A stretch of DNA of 64,000 bases, taken from contig NZ_JACIEM010000005.1 in the NCBI RefSeq assembly GCF_014196845.1, forward strand, positions 248,001 to 312,000, in the 5' to 3' direction. Shown in pieces: positions 8,059 to 16,405 of this stretch. Within the stretch, counting starts at the first letter, position 1; the number at the start of each line of letters is the position of its first letter. The position numbers and the translations under genes are program-made. The stretch is from Aurantimonas endophytica. Its GTDB lineage: Bacteria > Pseudomonadota > Alphaproteobacteria > Rhizobiales > Rhizobiaceae. The notes under the pieces were generated by a model, which worked only from the letters and a program-made list of their open reading frames with translations, had not been told where the DNA came from and ran no database searches.

Positions 8059-9189
8059 TCAGCTCGCATGCAACGGTTCGGCGGCGGCGTGTGCCGGGGC
8101 GAGGGGGCGATAGGCCGCCTGCAGCGCACGCATCTGCTGCTTCGGGGTGAACTGCGCCGCGCGGTCGCGCGCCGCCGTGGCGAGGGCGGTACGGCGCTCC
8201 TGGTCCGCGATCAGCGCTTCCACCGCGTCGGCGAACGCGGAGGGATCGCGAGGGTCGGCAAAAAGCGCCGCGTCCCGCCAGAGTTCGCGATAGGTAGGAA
8301 CATCGGCCATCACCAAGGCCGCACCGGCCTCCGCGGCTTCCAGCGCCGCAAGGCCGAACGGTTCGTAGAGCGATGGCGAAACGAAGATCGCGGCGCGCCC
8401 CATCAGTCGCCGCATCTCGGCGCCAGGGAGGGAACCCAACGCCTCGACGTGGGAAAAGCCGAAGCTCTGGCCGTTGCCGCCCTGGCAGGCACCGGCGGCG
8501 CGAACAGGCCAGGAAACGCGCTCCCCGAGATGGTCGAGCACGACGGCATTCTTGCCCTCGTCCCACCAGCGCGCTGCCGCGAGCACGAAGGGCTCCCGCA
8601 TTTCCTGCGGCTGCCAACTCAGGCGCTCGACGGCGTTGGGGACGATCGCCAGGTTTGCCGCAGTCCCGTAGACGCGCATCAACGCATCGGCATGCGCCTG
8701 CGTCGGCGCGAGGACCCGGTCGGCTCTTTGCAGCCCCTCCCGATTCATGTCGAACAGCCAACGCCATTCGCCCGGTAACGCTTCGCGGCGCATCGCGTCC
8801 CACCAGGTGGCGACGCAGGAATGCGACACGGCCACGACCGGAAGGGCGGTCTGCATTCCGCAGGCCTGGCTGGGCAGGTTCAGGTGGAGAAGATCCACCC
8901 CTTCCGCTTCGGCCAGCCGGCTCAAGCGGCGGGGGATGGCGGCAAGTTCGTCCCGCCGCGCCGCCATCCAGTCCAGCTTCTCGTCGAGGACGTTGAGCCG
9001 GGTCTGCTGCAGCGCAGCGGCTTCGCGTCGTTGGGCATCGGAGGGTTCTGGGCCGACGTTCACGAGAAGCACACGGGTTCCGGCGGCGTTCAGCGCCCTC
9101 GCCAGATCCACCGAGTAGCGCCAGACTCCGCCGACGGAGTCCGTCGTCATCAGCACATGGCGCGGCTGACCGGCTCCGGCGCCGCTCAC
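8059..9189 (-). CDS. GT4-family glycosyltransferase
   Basis: A 376-aa GT-B glycosyltransferase. Near the N-terminus MTTDSVGGVWRYSVDLARAL is the usual acceptor-side loop of GT4 enzymes. The C-terminal half has SPSLYEPFGLAALEAAEAGAALV, the classic E-x7-E donor-binding motif. The start is taken as GTG at 9189, which overlaps the preceding TGA (GTGA) and keeps the operon coupled; the first ATG lies 13 codons later, at 9150. It resembles bacterial glycogen-synthase-like and trehalose-type GT4 proteins, but its donor is unknown. Four bases separate it from the next glycosyltransferase. Confidence 0.85.
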   Translation of the reverse strand: MSGAGAGQPRHVLMTTDSVGGVWRYSVDLARALNAAGTRVLLVNVGPEPSDAQRREAAALQQTRLNVLDEKLDWMAARRDELAAIPRRLSRLAEAEGVDLLHLNLPSQACGMQTALPVVAVSHSCVATWWDAMRREALPGEWRWLFDMNREGLQRADRVLAPTQAHADALMRVYGTAANLAIVPNAVERLSWQPQEMREPFVLAAARWWDEGKNAVVLDHLGERVSWPVRAAGACQGGNGQSFGFSHVEALGSLPGAEMRRLMGRAAIFVSPSLYEPFGLAALEAAEAGAALVMADVPTYRELWRDAALFADPRDPSAFADAVEALIADQERRTALATAARDRAAQFTPKQQMRALQAAYRPLAPAHAAAEPLHAS

Positions 9190-11249
9190 GCCCACAGCCT
9201 CCGCCCATCCCGGCCGAGCGGTGCAGGCAATGGCTGCAAGGATTCCAGCTGGTCTTTTTCCAGCGGACCCTCTTCGCTGCTCAGCCAGGCATGGAGATCG
9301 CTCAGGCCTTCCTGCCAGCCGATCTTCGCCCGCCAGTCGACTGCCTCTGTCAATTGCCTCGTATCTGCGACGAAATAGGTCTGGTCGCCCTGGCGGGTGT
9401 CGCTGTAGCGGATGGCGAGATCGCCTCCGACCAGGTCCGAAATCACCGCCAGGACGGTCCTCAGACTGACCGCGTTGTCGGGGCCGCCGCCGAGATTGAA
9501 GGCGCGGCCCTGCACGGTATCGATGTTCGCCAGCAATGCCCGGTAGGCGGCCACGGCATCGGCCACATGCAGGATGTCGCGCACCTGCTTGCCGTCGCCA
9601 TAGATCGTCAGCCCTTCGTCGCGCAGCGCCCGGATCAGGAAATGGGCGACCCATCCCTGGTCCTCCGTACCGAACTGCCGGGGACCGTAGATGCAACTCA
9701 TGCGGAGCACCGCCGTGGGCAGGTCGTAGGACTTCGCGTAGTCCAGCACGTACTGGTCCGCGACGCCCTTCGAGCAGCCATAGGGCGTGCAGAAATCGAG
9801 GCGTCTCGCCTCGCTTACGCCGTGGGCGGCGATGTCGTTGTCGGCCGGCGCGTAGCGGTCGGCCTCCTCCTTCATCGCAAGATCGGCGAGGTTGCCATAG
9901 ACCTTGTTGGTGGAGGCGAAGATCACCGGGGTCTTGCGCCCGGAGCGCCGGACAGCCTCCAGCACGTTAAGCGTGCCGCGCGCGTTCACCTCGAAATCGG
10001 CCATGGGCTGTTCGAGGCTGGTGGTGACGGCGACCTGGGCGGCGAGGTGAAACACCGCGCCGGCGTCCTGGAGCACGTCGCGCAGGCTGTCCTCATCCCG
10101 CACGTCGCCCGGCTGCCAATGCACCCGCGTGCGATGGCGATCCCTCAGCCACGCCAGATTGCGCTCGACGCCCGGTCGGCTGAGATTGTCGACGACGACG
10201 ACGTCACGACCCTCGGCCAGGAAACTCTCGGCGATGTTGCAGCCGATGAATCCGGCGCCCCCCGTCACCACGATCGGCTCGGCCCCGCGTCGCAGGTGCG
10301 GTGCGGCGAGCGCCATCGTCTCGCGGACGGCCGCAACGCCGCCCTGCGACAGGAGGCGTGCCAGGAGCTTCGGCTGACCTGCCGCGTCGACGACGCCCAT
10401 GTGATAATGGCGCTCGTCGAAGCGAAGACCCTCCTGCACCGCCACATCGGGCTGGACGTCCTGCCAGCCATACCAGTAGAGGCGCTCCGCCGGAGCCCTC
10501 AGCGCCGTGAGGAAGCTTTCCGCCTGCTTCGCCTCGTCGTGCCGCCACGTCGCGTAGCCCGCTTCGGTGATCCAGATTTCGGCTTCCGGGGCAAACTGTT
10601 CGAGAATGGCGCGCGTGTGGCCGATGAGATCGTCCCAGCCGCTCCAGGTGCTGTTCTCGCTGTCCCAGGTGCCGGGAAAGCCGTGCAGGCCTACGACATC
10701 CATCTTCGCCAGCAATCCGCGCTCGCCTATCAGATGCAGCCAGTGTGCGTCGAAGGGGCTGAGACCCCCGAGCACCGTCTTGTAGCCACGTTCCTGCGCC
10801 CAGTGGGCGGCGGCGCCGACCATCTCGCAGAACAGTGTCCAGTCGGTGTCCAGGCGCCAATCCCAGTCCAGAAGGTTGTTCGGCTCGTTCCACAACTCGA
10901 CGGCGGTGAAATGCTCGCCGTACCGCGTCAGCACGTGGTCGACAAAGTCGGCGAAGTCCAGCAGGCGGTGAGGCGGGCCGGCGGACGTGCCCGTTCGCGA
11001 GAGCGACGGGGGGGTGTAGTGGACGCAGGGCAGAAGCTCGAAACGCTCTGCGATCTTCGGGATCAGCCAGTCGTACCACGCGGGGCCTTCCGGCTGATGA
11101 TACTCCGCCCAGGAGAGGTGGGTCCGCACGTAACGCGCCCCCGCGCGCTCCATGGCGTCAAGGGCGCTCTGCGTTCGCTCGTACTCGCCGGGGCGGAACC
11201 ACTCGGCAAAGCCGTAGGACTTGTCCTGACCGGTGGGACCATCCGTCAT
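9186..11249 (-). CDS. Bifunctional protein: glycoside-hydrolase-like domain fused to an NDP-sugar epimerase
   Basis: A 687-aa fusion. Residues about 8-300 look like a clan GH-A TIM-barrel hydrolase (GH39/GH5-like), with WNEPNN at 120-125 (Glu122 the expected acid/base) and WITEAGY at 226-232 (Glu229 the expected nucleophile). Residues about 325-687 are an extended SDR NDP-sugar epimerase with TGGAGFIG at 329-336, an STNKVYGN block and YGCSK catalytic Tyr-Lys, resembling CDP-paratose 2-epimerase. No signal peptide is present, so the hydrolase domain would act in the cytoplasm, which is odd. The start at 11249 overlaps the upstream stop (ATGA). The linker shows no stop or frame break. Confidence 0.83.
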   Translation of the reverse strand: MTDGPTGQDKSYGFAEWFRPGEYERTQSALDAMERAGARYVRTHLSWAEYHQPEGPAWYDWLIPKIAERFELLPCVHYTPPSLSRTGTSAGPPHRLLDFADFVDHVLTRYGEHFTAVELWNEPNNLLDWDWRLDTDWTLFCEMVGAAAHWAQERGYKTVLGGLSPFDAHWLHLIGERGLLAKMDVVGLHGFPGTWDSENSTWSGWDDLIGHTRAILEQFAPEAEIWITEAGYATWRHDEAKQAESFLTALRAPAERLYWYGWQDVQPDVAVQEGLRFDERHYHMGVVDAAGQPKLLARLLSQGGVAAVRETMALAAPHLRRGAEPIVVTGGAGFIGCNIAESFLAEGRDVVVVDNLSRPGVERNLAWLRDRHRTRVHWQPGDVRDEDSLRDVLQDAGAVFHLAAQVAVTTSLEQPMADFEVNARGTLNVLEAVRRSGRKTPVIFASTNKVYGNLADLAMKEEADRYAPADNDIAAHGVSEARRLDFCTPYGCSKGVADQYVLDYAKSYDLPTAVLRMSCIYGPRQFGTEDQGWVAHFLIRALRDEGLTIYGDGKQVRDILHVADAVAAYRALLANIDTVQGRAFNLGGGPDNAVSLRTVLAVISDLVGGDLAIRYSDTRQGDQTYFVADTRQLTEAVDWRAKIGWQEGLSDLHAWLSSEEGPLEKDQLESLQPLPAPLGRDGRRLWA

Positions 11250-12349
11250 GCCACGAGGCCTCGTGCTTCGAGGTGCTTGCGCATTTCGTCGTTGCGATCG
11301 GTGACTTCCTGCTGCGCCACCCACTCGGCGAGCTCGCCGAGGGAAGCCTCCAGGGAATGGCGCGGCTCGAACCCAAGCAGCGCGCGCGCCTTGGCGATGT
11401 CGGAGAAACAGTTGCGGATGTCGCCCGACCGCGCCTTCATCATGATTTCGGGCTCGACCGGACTGTTCATCGCCTGCGCCACCATGCGCGCGACGTCGGT
11501 GACCGAATAGGAGCGGCCGCTGCCGATATTGATCGTCTGGCCCTTCGCCTCGGGACGCTCGAGCGCCAGACGGAACGCCCGCGCCACGTCGCGCACATGT
11601 ACGAAATCGCGGCGCTGAAGCCCGTCCTCGAAGATCGTCGGGGCCTGCCCCTTGGCGATGCGGGACGAGAAATTGGCGAGGACGCCGGTATAGGGGTTGG
11701 ACAGCGCCTGTCCCGGGCCGAATACGTTGAATAGGCGCAGCGCCACCGCGTCCACCTTGTAGGCGTTCGCGAAGATCAGGACCGACTGCTCCTGAAAGTA
11801 CTTCGTCAGCGCGTAGATCGAGGCGAGATCCACCGGCTTCGTCTCGTCCGTGGCGACCGGACGCAGCACGTCGCCGTAGGGACCGAGGACGTCCCAGCGC
11901 CCGGCCGCGATCGCGGCCGGATCCCTGCGCGCGTTGTCCACAACCTCGCCGGCCCCTGTCTCGTATCTCCCCTCGCCATAGACGCTCATGGAGGAGGCGA
12001 CGACGATGCGCCCAACGGGCTGCTCGATCAGTTCCTGGAGAAGCACCGCCGTGCCGACATCGTTGGTGCTGACGTAGCGCGCGATCTCGTACATGCTCTG
12101 GCCGACGCCGACTTCGGCCGCCAGATGCACGACGCCATCGACGCCCGACAGGGCAGCTCGCACGTGCTGTGCATCGCGTACGTCACCCTTGCGAATGTCC
12201 ACGCCCTCCAGATCCACTGGCTGCCCGGCTCCATGTACCTGGTCGATCAGGGAATCGAGAACCCGGACCTCGTGACCGTGATCGAGAAGTTCCTTGCAGA
12301 CCTGACGTCCGATGAAGCCGGCACCGCCGGTGACGAGAAAACGAGACAA
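11246..12349 (-). CDS. NAD-dependent epimerase/dehydratase (NDP-hexose 4-epimerase-like)
   Basis: A 367-aa extended SDR enzyme. The Rossmann loop VTGGAGFIGRQV is at residues 6-17, SSMSVYGEG follows mid-protein, and the catalytic pair is in YALTKYFQE. RLFNVFGPGQALSNPYTGVL is the substrate-binding region typical of dTDP-rhamnose and UDP-glucose 4-epimerases. The insertion around residues 130-160 and the FEDGLQRRDFVHVRDVA block fit the dTDP-L-rhamnose 4-epimerase-like branch. It probably supplies one of the nucleotide sugars used by the downstream glycosyltransferases. It follows the UDP-glucose dehydrogenase gene after about 107 bases. Confidence 0.82.
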   Translation of the reverse strand: MSRFLVTGGAGFIGRQVCKELLDHGHEVRVLDSLIDQVHGAGQPVDLEGVDIRKGDVRDAQHVRAALSGVDGVVHLAAEVGVGQSMYEIARYVSTNDVGTAVLLQELIEQPVGRIVVASSMSVYGEGRYETGAGEVVDNARRDPAAIAAGRWDVLGPYGDVLRPVATDETKPVDLASIYALTKYFQEQSVLIFANAYKVDAVALRLFNVFGPGQALSNPYTGVLANFSSRIAKGQAPTIFEDGLQRRDFVHVRDVARAFRLALERPEAKGQTINIGSGRSYSVTDVARMVAQAMNSPVEPEIMMKARSGDIRNCFSDIAKARALLGFEPRHSLEASLGELAEWVAQQEVTDRNDEMRKHLEARGLVA

Positions 12350-12456
12350 ACGCTACTCCTCTGTTCTGTTGCAACGATGCGCGATTTTCGATGGCGGGGA
12401 GACGGGGCAACTAGTGCCGACGCCCCTTCAGGGAACCATCCGAACCGAATGCCGCG

Positions 12457-13926
12457 TCAGCCCATCGCCACTCTGCCGTCTCGAACCGCTCGACTTACCC
12501 GCCGACTCGCAGCAATGCCTTCCGGAAGCAGAGGAAGGTCGCGGAGTGGCGCGGAGCCGATCGGATGGTAGAGAAAGCCGGCCTTGCCCATCGTGTCGCG
12601 GGCGTAGAGATTGCGAAAATCGACGAAGGTCGCGCCCCTCATGCTGCGCCGCGCGGAGACGAGGTCGAGCATGCGGAATTCGGCCCACTCCGTCAGCAAC
12701 ACGGCCGCATCGGCGCCTTCCAGCGCCGCGGCGAGCGTGGAAGCCTGGAGCGCCCCTTCCAGCTCCGCCACCCCGGCGGCAGCGACCTGGGGATCATAGA
12801 AGCGGACCTCTGCACCGGCCTCGACAAGAGCCGGGATCAGGCGGAGAGCAGGCGCCTCGCGCAGATCGTCCGTATCTGGCTTGAAGGCGACGCCGAGGAC
12901 GGCGATCGTCTTACCGGCGCATGAGCCCAGGGCGTCGGCCACGCGGGACGACAGGCTCTCCTTGCGGTCTTCGTTGATCGCCACCACGGCCTCGACCAGG
13001 CGCTGGGGGCGGCCCAGCCGGCGGCCGATATCGACGAAGGCTCGAGTGTCCTTCGGGAAGCACGAACCGCCAAATCCGGGTCCCGGTTCGAGGAATCTCG
13101 GACCGATGCGGGCGTCCAGTCCGATACCGCGCACGACGTCGCGAACGTCCCCGCCGGCTGCCTCGCAAAGGTCGGAGACCTCGTTGGCAAAGGCGACCTT
13201 CATCGCCAGGAAGGCATTGGCGGCGTATTTGATCAGTTCGGCGTTTTCCGGCGAGGTGAAGAGGACCGGCACGTCCTGGTCAACGAAGCTCCGATAGATC
13301 CTCTCCATACCGGCGCGGCCGGCGTCGTCGTGACAGCCGACGACGATCCGGTCGGGACGGAGGAAATCCGCTACGGCTCGCCCCTCTCGCAGAAATTCCG
13401 GGTTTGAGACCACCGAAAACGCCAGTCCCGGGCGCCGCTCCGCAACGATGGCCCGGATGGTGCTGTTGGTTCCGGCGGGCACGGTCGACTTCACGACCAG
13501 ACAGGCGCCGGCCCGCAATTGTGGGGCCACCATGCGCGTTGCTTCGAATATCTGGGAGAGGTCGGCCTGATCGCTTCCGGGTAGGGACGGGGTGCCGACG
13601 GCCAGAAAGACGAAGTCCGCGTGTGCGACGCCCTTCGGCTCGAACGTGTCGAACCGCAGGCGGCCTTCCGCGACCTGCCTTTCCATCAGCGCTTCGAGGC
13701 CGGGCTCGTAGATCGGGCTCCTGCCCGCCTTCAGTGCCGCGACGCGGTTGGCGTTGGTGTCGAGACAGAGAACGTCGAAGCCGAGCTTGGCCAGGCAGGT
13801 ACCTGTGACGAGGCCGACGTAGCCCGCGCCAATCATCGTGATGCCGGGAGCGGGGAGGCTGTTTTTGCTGGGATCGGGCGAGGTCGGATCTGCTTCGGTT
13901 TCCGGAGCGCGCCGATTCATTGCCAC
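12457..13926 (-). CDS. ugd: UDP-glucose 6-dehydrogenase
   Basis: A 489-aa member of the UDP-glucose/GDP-mannose dehydrogenase family, which oxidises UDP-glucose to UDP-glucuronate with two NAD+. The motifs are complete: ITMIGAGYVGLVTG near residue 29 (NAD), STVPAGT, NPEFLREG, the catalytic-Cys block GGSCFPKDT, and VLGVAFKPDTDDLREAP in the C-terminal domain. The first about 27 residues are a polar extension before the Rossmann strand. Its product would feed the UDP-glucuronate decarboxylase-like enzyme of the same operon. Confidence 0.92.
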   Translation of the reverse strand: MAMNRRAPETEADPTSPDPSKNSLPAPGITMIGAGYVGLVTGTCLAKLGFDVLCLDTNANRVAALKAGRSPIYEPGLEALMERQVAEGRLRFDTFEPKGVAHADFVFLAVGTPSLPGSDQADLSQIFEATRMVAPQLRAGACLVVKSTVPAGTNSTIRAIVAERRPGLAFSVVSNPEFLREGRAVADFLRPDRIVVGCHDDAGRAGMERIYRSFVDQDVPVLFTSPENAELIKYAANAFLAMKVAFANEVSDLCEAAGGDVRDVVRGIGLDARIGPRFLEPGPGFGGSCFPKDTRAFVDIGRRLGRPQRLVEAVVAINEDRKESLSSRVADALGSCAGKTIAVLGVAFKPDTDDLREAPALRLIPALVEAGAEVRFYDPQVAAAGVAELEGALQASTLAAALEGADAAVLLTEWAEFRMLDLVSARRSMRGATFVDFRNLYARDTMGKAGFLYHPIGSAPLRDLPLLPEGIAASRRVSRAVRDGRVAMG

Positions 13927-14259
13927 TCACCACCGGCATGCAGGAGGACGATGTTTTGGGATAAAGCAATACGCATGAGGCTTCCCTGCAACTCACTCAT
14001 CCGAGGCCCGCGGCTCCGGCTTTTGGCCGGGCGAGCGTGACTTGGAACCGCACCATGGTGGGCAGTGAACTAGGCAGCAGCAGCAGCAGGGGAAGACGCT
14101 GCAGCCGAAAGGTCGGGAGGAGGCTAACCATCTGGCTGCCGGTTGGCCGAGCGCGCGATTGCGCAGCGCGCATGTGACTGGGCGGACCGTTTCGACGGCT
14201 CGGTTGCCGGATCGGCGCGGAGTCGGGTCCGTGCCTATGCGGCGCCCGGAAGGCTGCAG
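13927..14259. other. Gap between the dehydrogenase genes; probable promoter region of the glycan operon
   Basis: No gene is supported here. A GCAGCAGCAGCAG run lies near 14080, and a weak hairpin CCGGC-TTTTG-GCCGG is at 14016-14030. No convincing -35/-10 pair was found. Confidence 0.4.
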
Positions 14260-15213
14260 TTACATCGTCACCAGCGCCTTCATGAAATCGTCCGGGCGGT
14301 CGCGGGTCATGTTCAGCGCCTCATCCAGGCGGTGCAACGGAAAGCGGTGCGTATAGAGCGGACTCGCATCGAGGCGGCCGCTGGTGACCGCCTCCACCGC
14401 CGCCCGGATACCATCGACATAGACCTTGGGATCGCGTTCGTGGGCGTTGACGACGTCGAGACCGCGCCAGTTCCAGAGCTGCATGTTGACCTGGCGTGGG
14501 CCGTCCTGATGGTAGCCGGCGATGACGAGACGCCCACGCTCTGCGGTGAGCTCGCCGGCAAGGTCGAGCGGCCACTGCTTGCCCACGGCTTCGATAACGC
14601 GCTCGCACATGGCGCCACCGGTGAGTTCCCGAACCTGCTCGATAATCTGGTAGTGATCCAGCATCGGGATGGTCTCCGCCGCGCCCATTCGGCGCGCCGC
14701 CTGCAGGGCATAATCGCGCCGCGAGATCGCGATCACCCGCGCTCCCGCCTCGGCGGCGAGGCGGGTCAGGATCGCACCCAGAAACCCGACGCCGATGATG
14801 GCCACTGACTGGCCTGCCCGGATGTCACTGCGGCGAAAGATGTTCATTGCGCAGCCGAGCGGTTCGCCAGGGAAGGCTTGCAGGTCCAGTTCCGCCGGCA
14901 GCCGCACCACGGAACTTGCGGGACCCACGTCGTAGCCAGCGTAGCTGTTGTAGAAGAGGGCCGAGACCCGGTCTCCAACCGCCACGCCGGCCACGTCATC
15001 CCCGACCGCGTCGACGACGCCCCAGCCTTCGTGCCCCAGCCCGCCCGGTGCGGTCGGGAACTCCATCCACTCGGGTCCGGCCCACGGTGTCAGGTTGGAC
15101 GCGCAGACCCCGCAGCCTTCCAGACGGACCCGCACCTGCCCTGCTGCCGGGAGGGGCCGCGCCACCGTCTGGATCTCCACCCGCCCGGGCCCGGTGACCA
15201 CGGCCGCCTGCAT
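14260..15213 (-). CDS. Zinc-type medium-chain alcohol/polyol dehydrogenase (MDR family)
   Basis: A 317-aa MDR oxidoreductase. The start at 15213 has a good Shine-Dalgarno site (AGGAGA, 6 bases). CGVCAS with GHEGWGVVDAVGD forms the catalytic zinc region. The structural-zinc four-Cys loop seems to be missing, which fits the short length. IIGVGFLGAILTRLAAEAG is the NAD(P)-binding Rossmann motif. MDR enzymes oxidise alcohols, sugars or threonine; the substrate here is unknown. It is upstream of and co-oriented with the glycan operon, but a gap of about 330 bases means it may be transcribed separately. Confidence 0.83.
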   Translation of the reverse strand: MQAAVVTGPGRVEIQTVARPLPAAGQVRVRLEGCGVCASNLTPWAGPEWMEFPTAPGGLGHEGWGVVDAVGDDVAGVAVGDRVSALFYNSYAGYDVGPASSVVRLPAELDLQAFPGEPLGCAMNIFRRSDIRAGQSVAIIGVGFLGAILTRLAAEAGARVIAISRRDYALQAARRMGAAETIPMLDHYQIIEQVRELTGGAMCERVIEAVGKQWPLDLAGELTAERGRLVIAGYHQDGPRQVNMQLWNWRGLDVVNAHERDPKVYVDGIRAAVEAVTSGRLDASPLYTHRFPLHRLDEALNMTRDRPDDFMKALVTM

Positions 15214-15385
15214 CGTCTCTCCTGTTCTCTCGGTGGTCAAATCGTCCTCGCTCGGCTTGCGGTTTCGGAGTCTCGGGCGGTCACGATTGTGCGCGCGCTC
15301 GTTAGATCGTCTCTCGGCATTTCGCCCGCCTACCGCGCAGGCCCCGTGCGATCAACCGCGAGATGATCATCTGGGCAACGGTATT

Positions 15386-15437
15386 GGAACTGGGAGATGC
15401 CGCTCGTCGTGGAACCGCCCGCGCCACCTGTGGCGTT
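15386..15437 (+). promoter_or_regulatory. Candidate EcfG-type promoter(s) for the first microprotein module
   Basis: Two GGAAC boxes occur: 15386-15390, followed 17 bases later by CGTG (15408-15411), and 15411-15415, followed 18 bases later by CGTT (15434-15437). Each departs slightly from GGAAC-N16/17-CGTT. The second ends 27 bases before the start codon. Confidence 0.4.
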
Positions 15438-15464
15438 CATCCTGTTTCCACCGGAGGAGAAAAC

Positions 15465-15653
15465 ATGTCGAATATCGATCGCAAAAATCCGGAAGCCAGT
15501 CCCCTTCCCAAGGACCCGCCGCAAGGACGCAGAAGCAGCGATAACCTTCCGTCCCTCGACGAGGGCGAGGCAGCCGCCGAAGACATCGATGAGACGTCGG
15601 CCGGCGGCCTCCACTATCCCGAGGACGACCAGCCTGAGGAGCCTTCGCTATGA
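15465..15653 (+). CDS. Small acidic disordered protein, 62 aa (module copy 1, gene A)
   Basis: A 62-aa protein with a strong Shine-Dalgarno site (GGAGGAG, 7 bases before ATG). It is rich in Glu, Asp, Pro and Ser, with no hydrophobic core, so probably disordered. It begins MSNI and contains an IDET motif near its centre; both are shared with the 63-aa protein at 23973. Its stop overlaps the next start (ATGA). That the same two-gene arrangement recurs at 23973-24337 is the main evidence that it is a real gene. No known family is recognised. Confidence 0.68.
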   Translation: MSNIDRKNPEASPLPKDPPQGRRSSDNLPSLDEGEAAAEDIDETSAGGLHYPEDDQPEEPSL

Positions 15654-15826
15654 CCGTCGAAAGCACTATCCGCGAGGCAATCGTCGAAGAATTGCGGCGT
15701 CAGGCGCAAAACAGCGGCTCGAAGCTCAGGGTCGAGGCGAGTGATGACAAGGTGACGATAAACGGTCCGGTCAATCTCGATGACCTCGTGATGGTCGTTA
15801 TGGGTTCGGTGGCAGGGGGCCCGTAG
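15650..15826 (+). CDS. 58-aa conserved microprotein (module copy 1, gene B)
   Basis: A 58-aa protein starting at the ATGA overlap with gene A. The N-terminal half (about 5-22) reads as an amphipathic helix, IREAIVEELRRQAQNS. The rest has the strongly conserved VTINGPV and LDDLVMVV segments and ends GSVAGGP. It is identical at 42 of 58 positions to the 58-aa product at 24161-24337, with differences mainly conservative, as expected for selection on protein. No domain or function is recognised. A strong hairpin terminator follows. Confidence 0.75.
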   Translation: MTVESTIREAIVEELRRQAQNSGSKLRVEASDDKVTINGPVNLDDLVMVVMGSVAGGP

Positions 15827-15847
15827 CCCGCTGGAGCGACGCCATAA

Positions 15848-15883
15848 GGAGGAACCCGCCGGCGTTGGCCGGCGGGTTCCTCC
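15848..15883. terminator. Bidirectional hairpin terminator between convergent genes
   Basis: A perfect 16-bp stem (15848-15863 with 15868-15883) around a GTTG loop. It sits between the stop at 15826 and the convergent stop at 15889, so it can serve both strands. Confidence 0.8.
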
Positions 15884-15888
15884 GCGCC

Positions 15889-16335
15889 TCAGGCGGCTGC
15901 GGCCGCGTCCATCCATTCCTTGTGGCGGGATTCGTCGGCGTAGGCCTTCTGGAAGAAGGTACGCGCCTCCGGCGTCGCGACATCGTTCTTCGCCGCGTGA
16001 TCGTAAGCCATCTTGGTCTCGATCTCGTTCGTCGACATCGCCTTGAGAATGGTCTTGTCGCCGATGATGGAAGCAAGCGCGATCTTGCCCGTGGTGAGGT
16101 ACTGCTTCGCATCGCCTTCCTGCGGCGCTGCAGTGCCGATGGCGCCTGCCATGCGGGTCAATTCGGCCACGTGGCTTTCGTGATCCGCCTTGAACTCGAC
16201 GATCTTCGCCTTCGAGGCGGGATCATCCAGCTTTTCGATCGTGGATTCGTACGCCGCGATCGCGTCGTGCTCGAGGATGAGAAGGTTCTGAACGAGCTTC
16301 TCAAAGGTGTTTTCGGTACCGACTGTAGTGACCAT
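15889..16335 (-). CDS. Ferritin-like four-helix-bundle protein (DUF2383/PA2169-like)
   Basis: A 148-aa, almost entirely helical protein. Four helix segments carry metal-ligand-like residues: LEHDAIAAYES (20-30), ADHESHVAEL, NEIETKMAYDHA and DESRHKEWMD. This resembles the ferritin-like superfamily of short stress proteins, and a di-iron site is possible though not proven. The Shine-Dalgarno AAGGAGAA lies just before ATG. Neighbouring genes are stress-type, and a GGAAC box (reverse strand, 16388-16384) lies upstream without a clear CGTT. Confidence 0.75.
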   Translation of the reverse strand: MVTTVGTENTFEKLVQNLLILEHDAIAAYESTIEKLDDPASKAKIVEFKADHESHVAELTRMAGAIGTAAPQEGDAKQYLTTGKIALASIIGDKTILKAMSTNEIETKMAYDHAAKNDVATPEARTFFQKAYADESRHKEWMDAAAAA

Positions 16336-16405
16336 GGGGTTCTCCTTAGGTGTGATGCACAGGAAGGCCCGGAGCGACCCGTCTGTTCCGGAAGGCGGAG
16401 ATGCG

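Noticed and set aside
9291-11510. A 739-codon open frame on the plus strand
   Set aside because: It lies antisense to the hydrolase-epimerase fusion and its neighbour, whose motifs are unmistakable. High GC gives long empty frames on the opposite strand.
14080-14100. GCAGCAGCAG run as a functional repeat
   Set aside because: Too short, with no second copy or array structure.
15650-15826. Treating the 58-aa frame as chance
   Set aside because: Rejected as chance because the copy at 24161 conserves protein sequence, length and overlap; it is kept as a gene.
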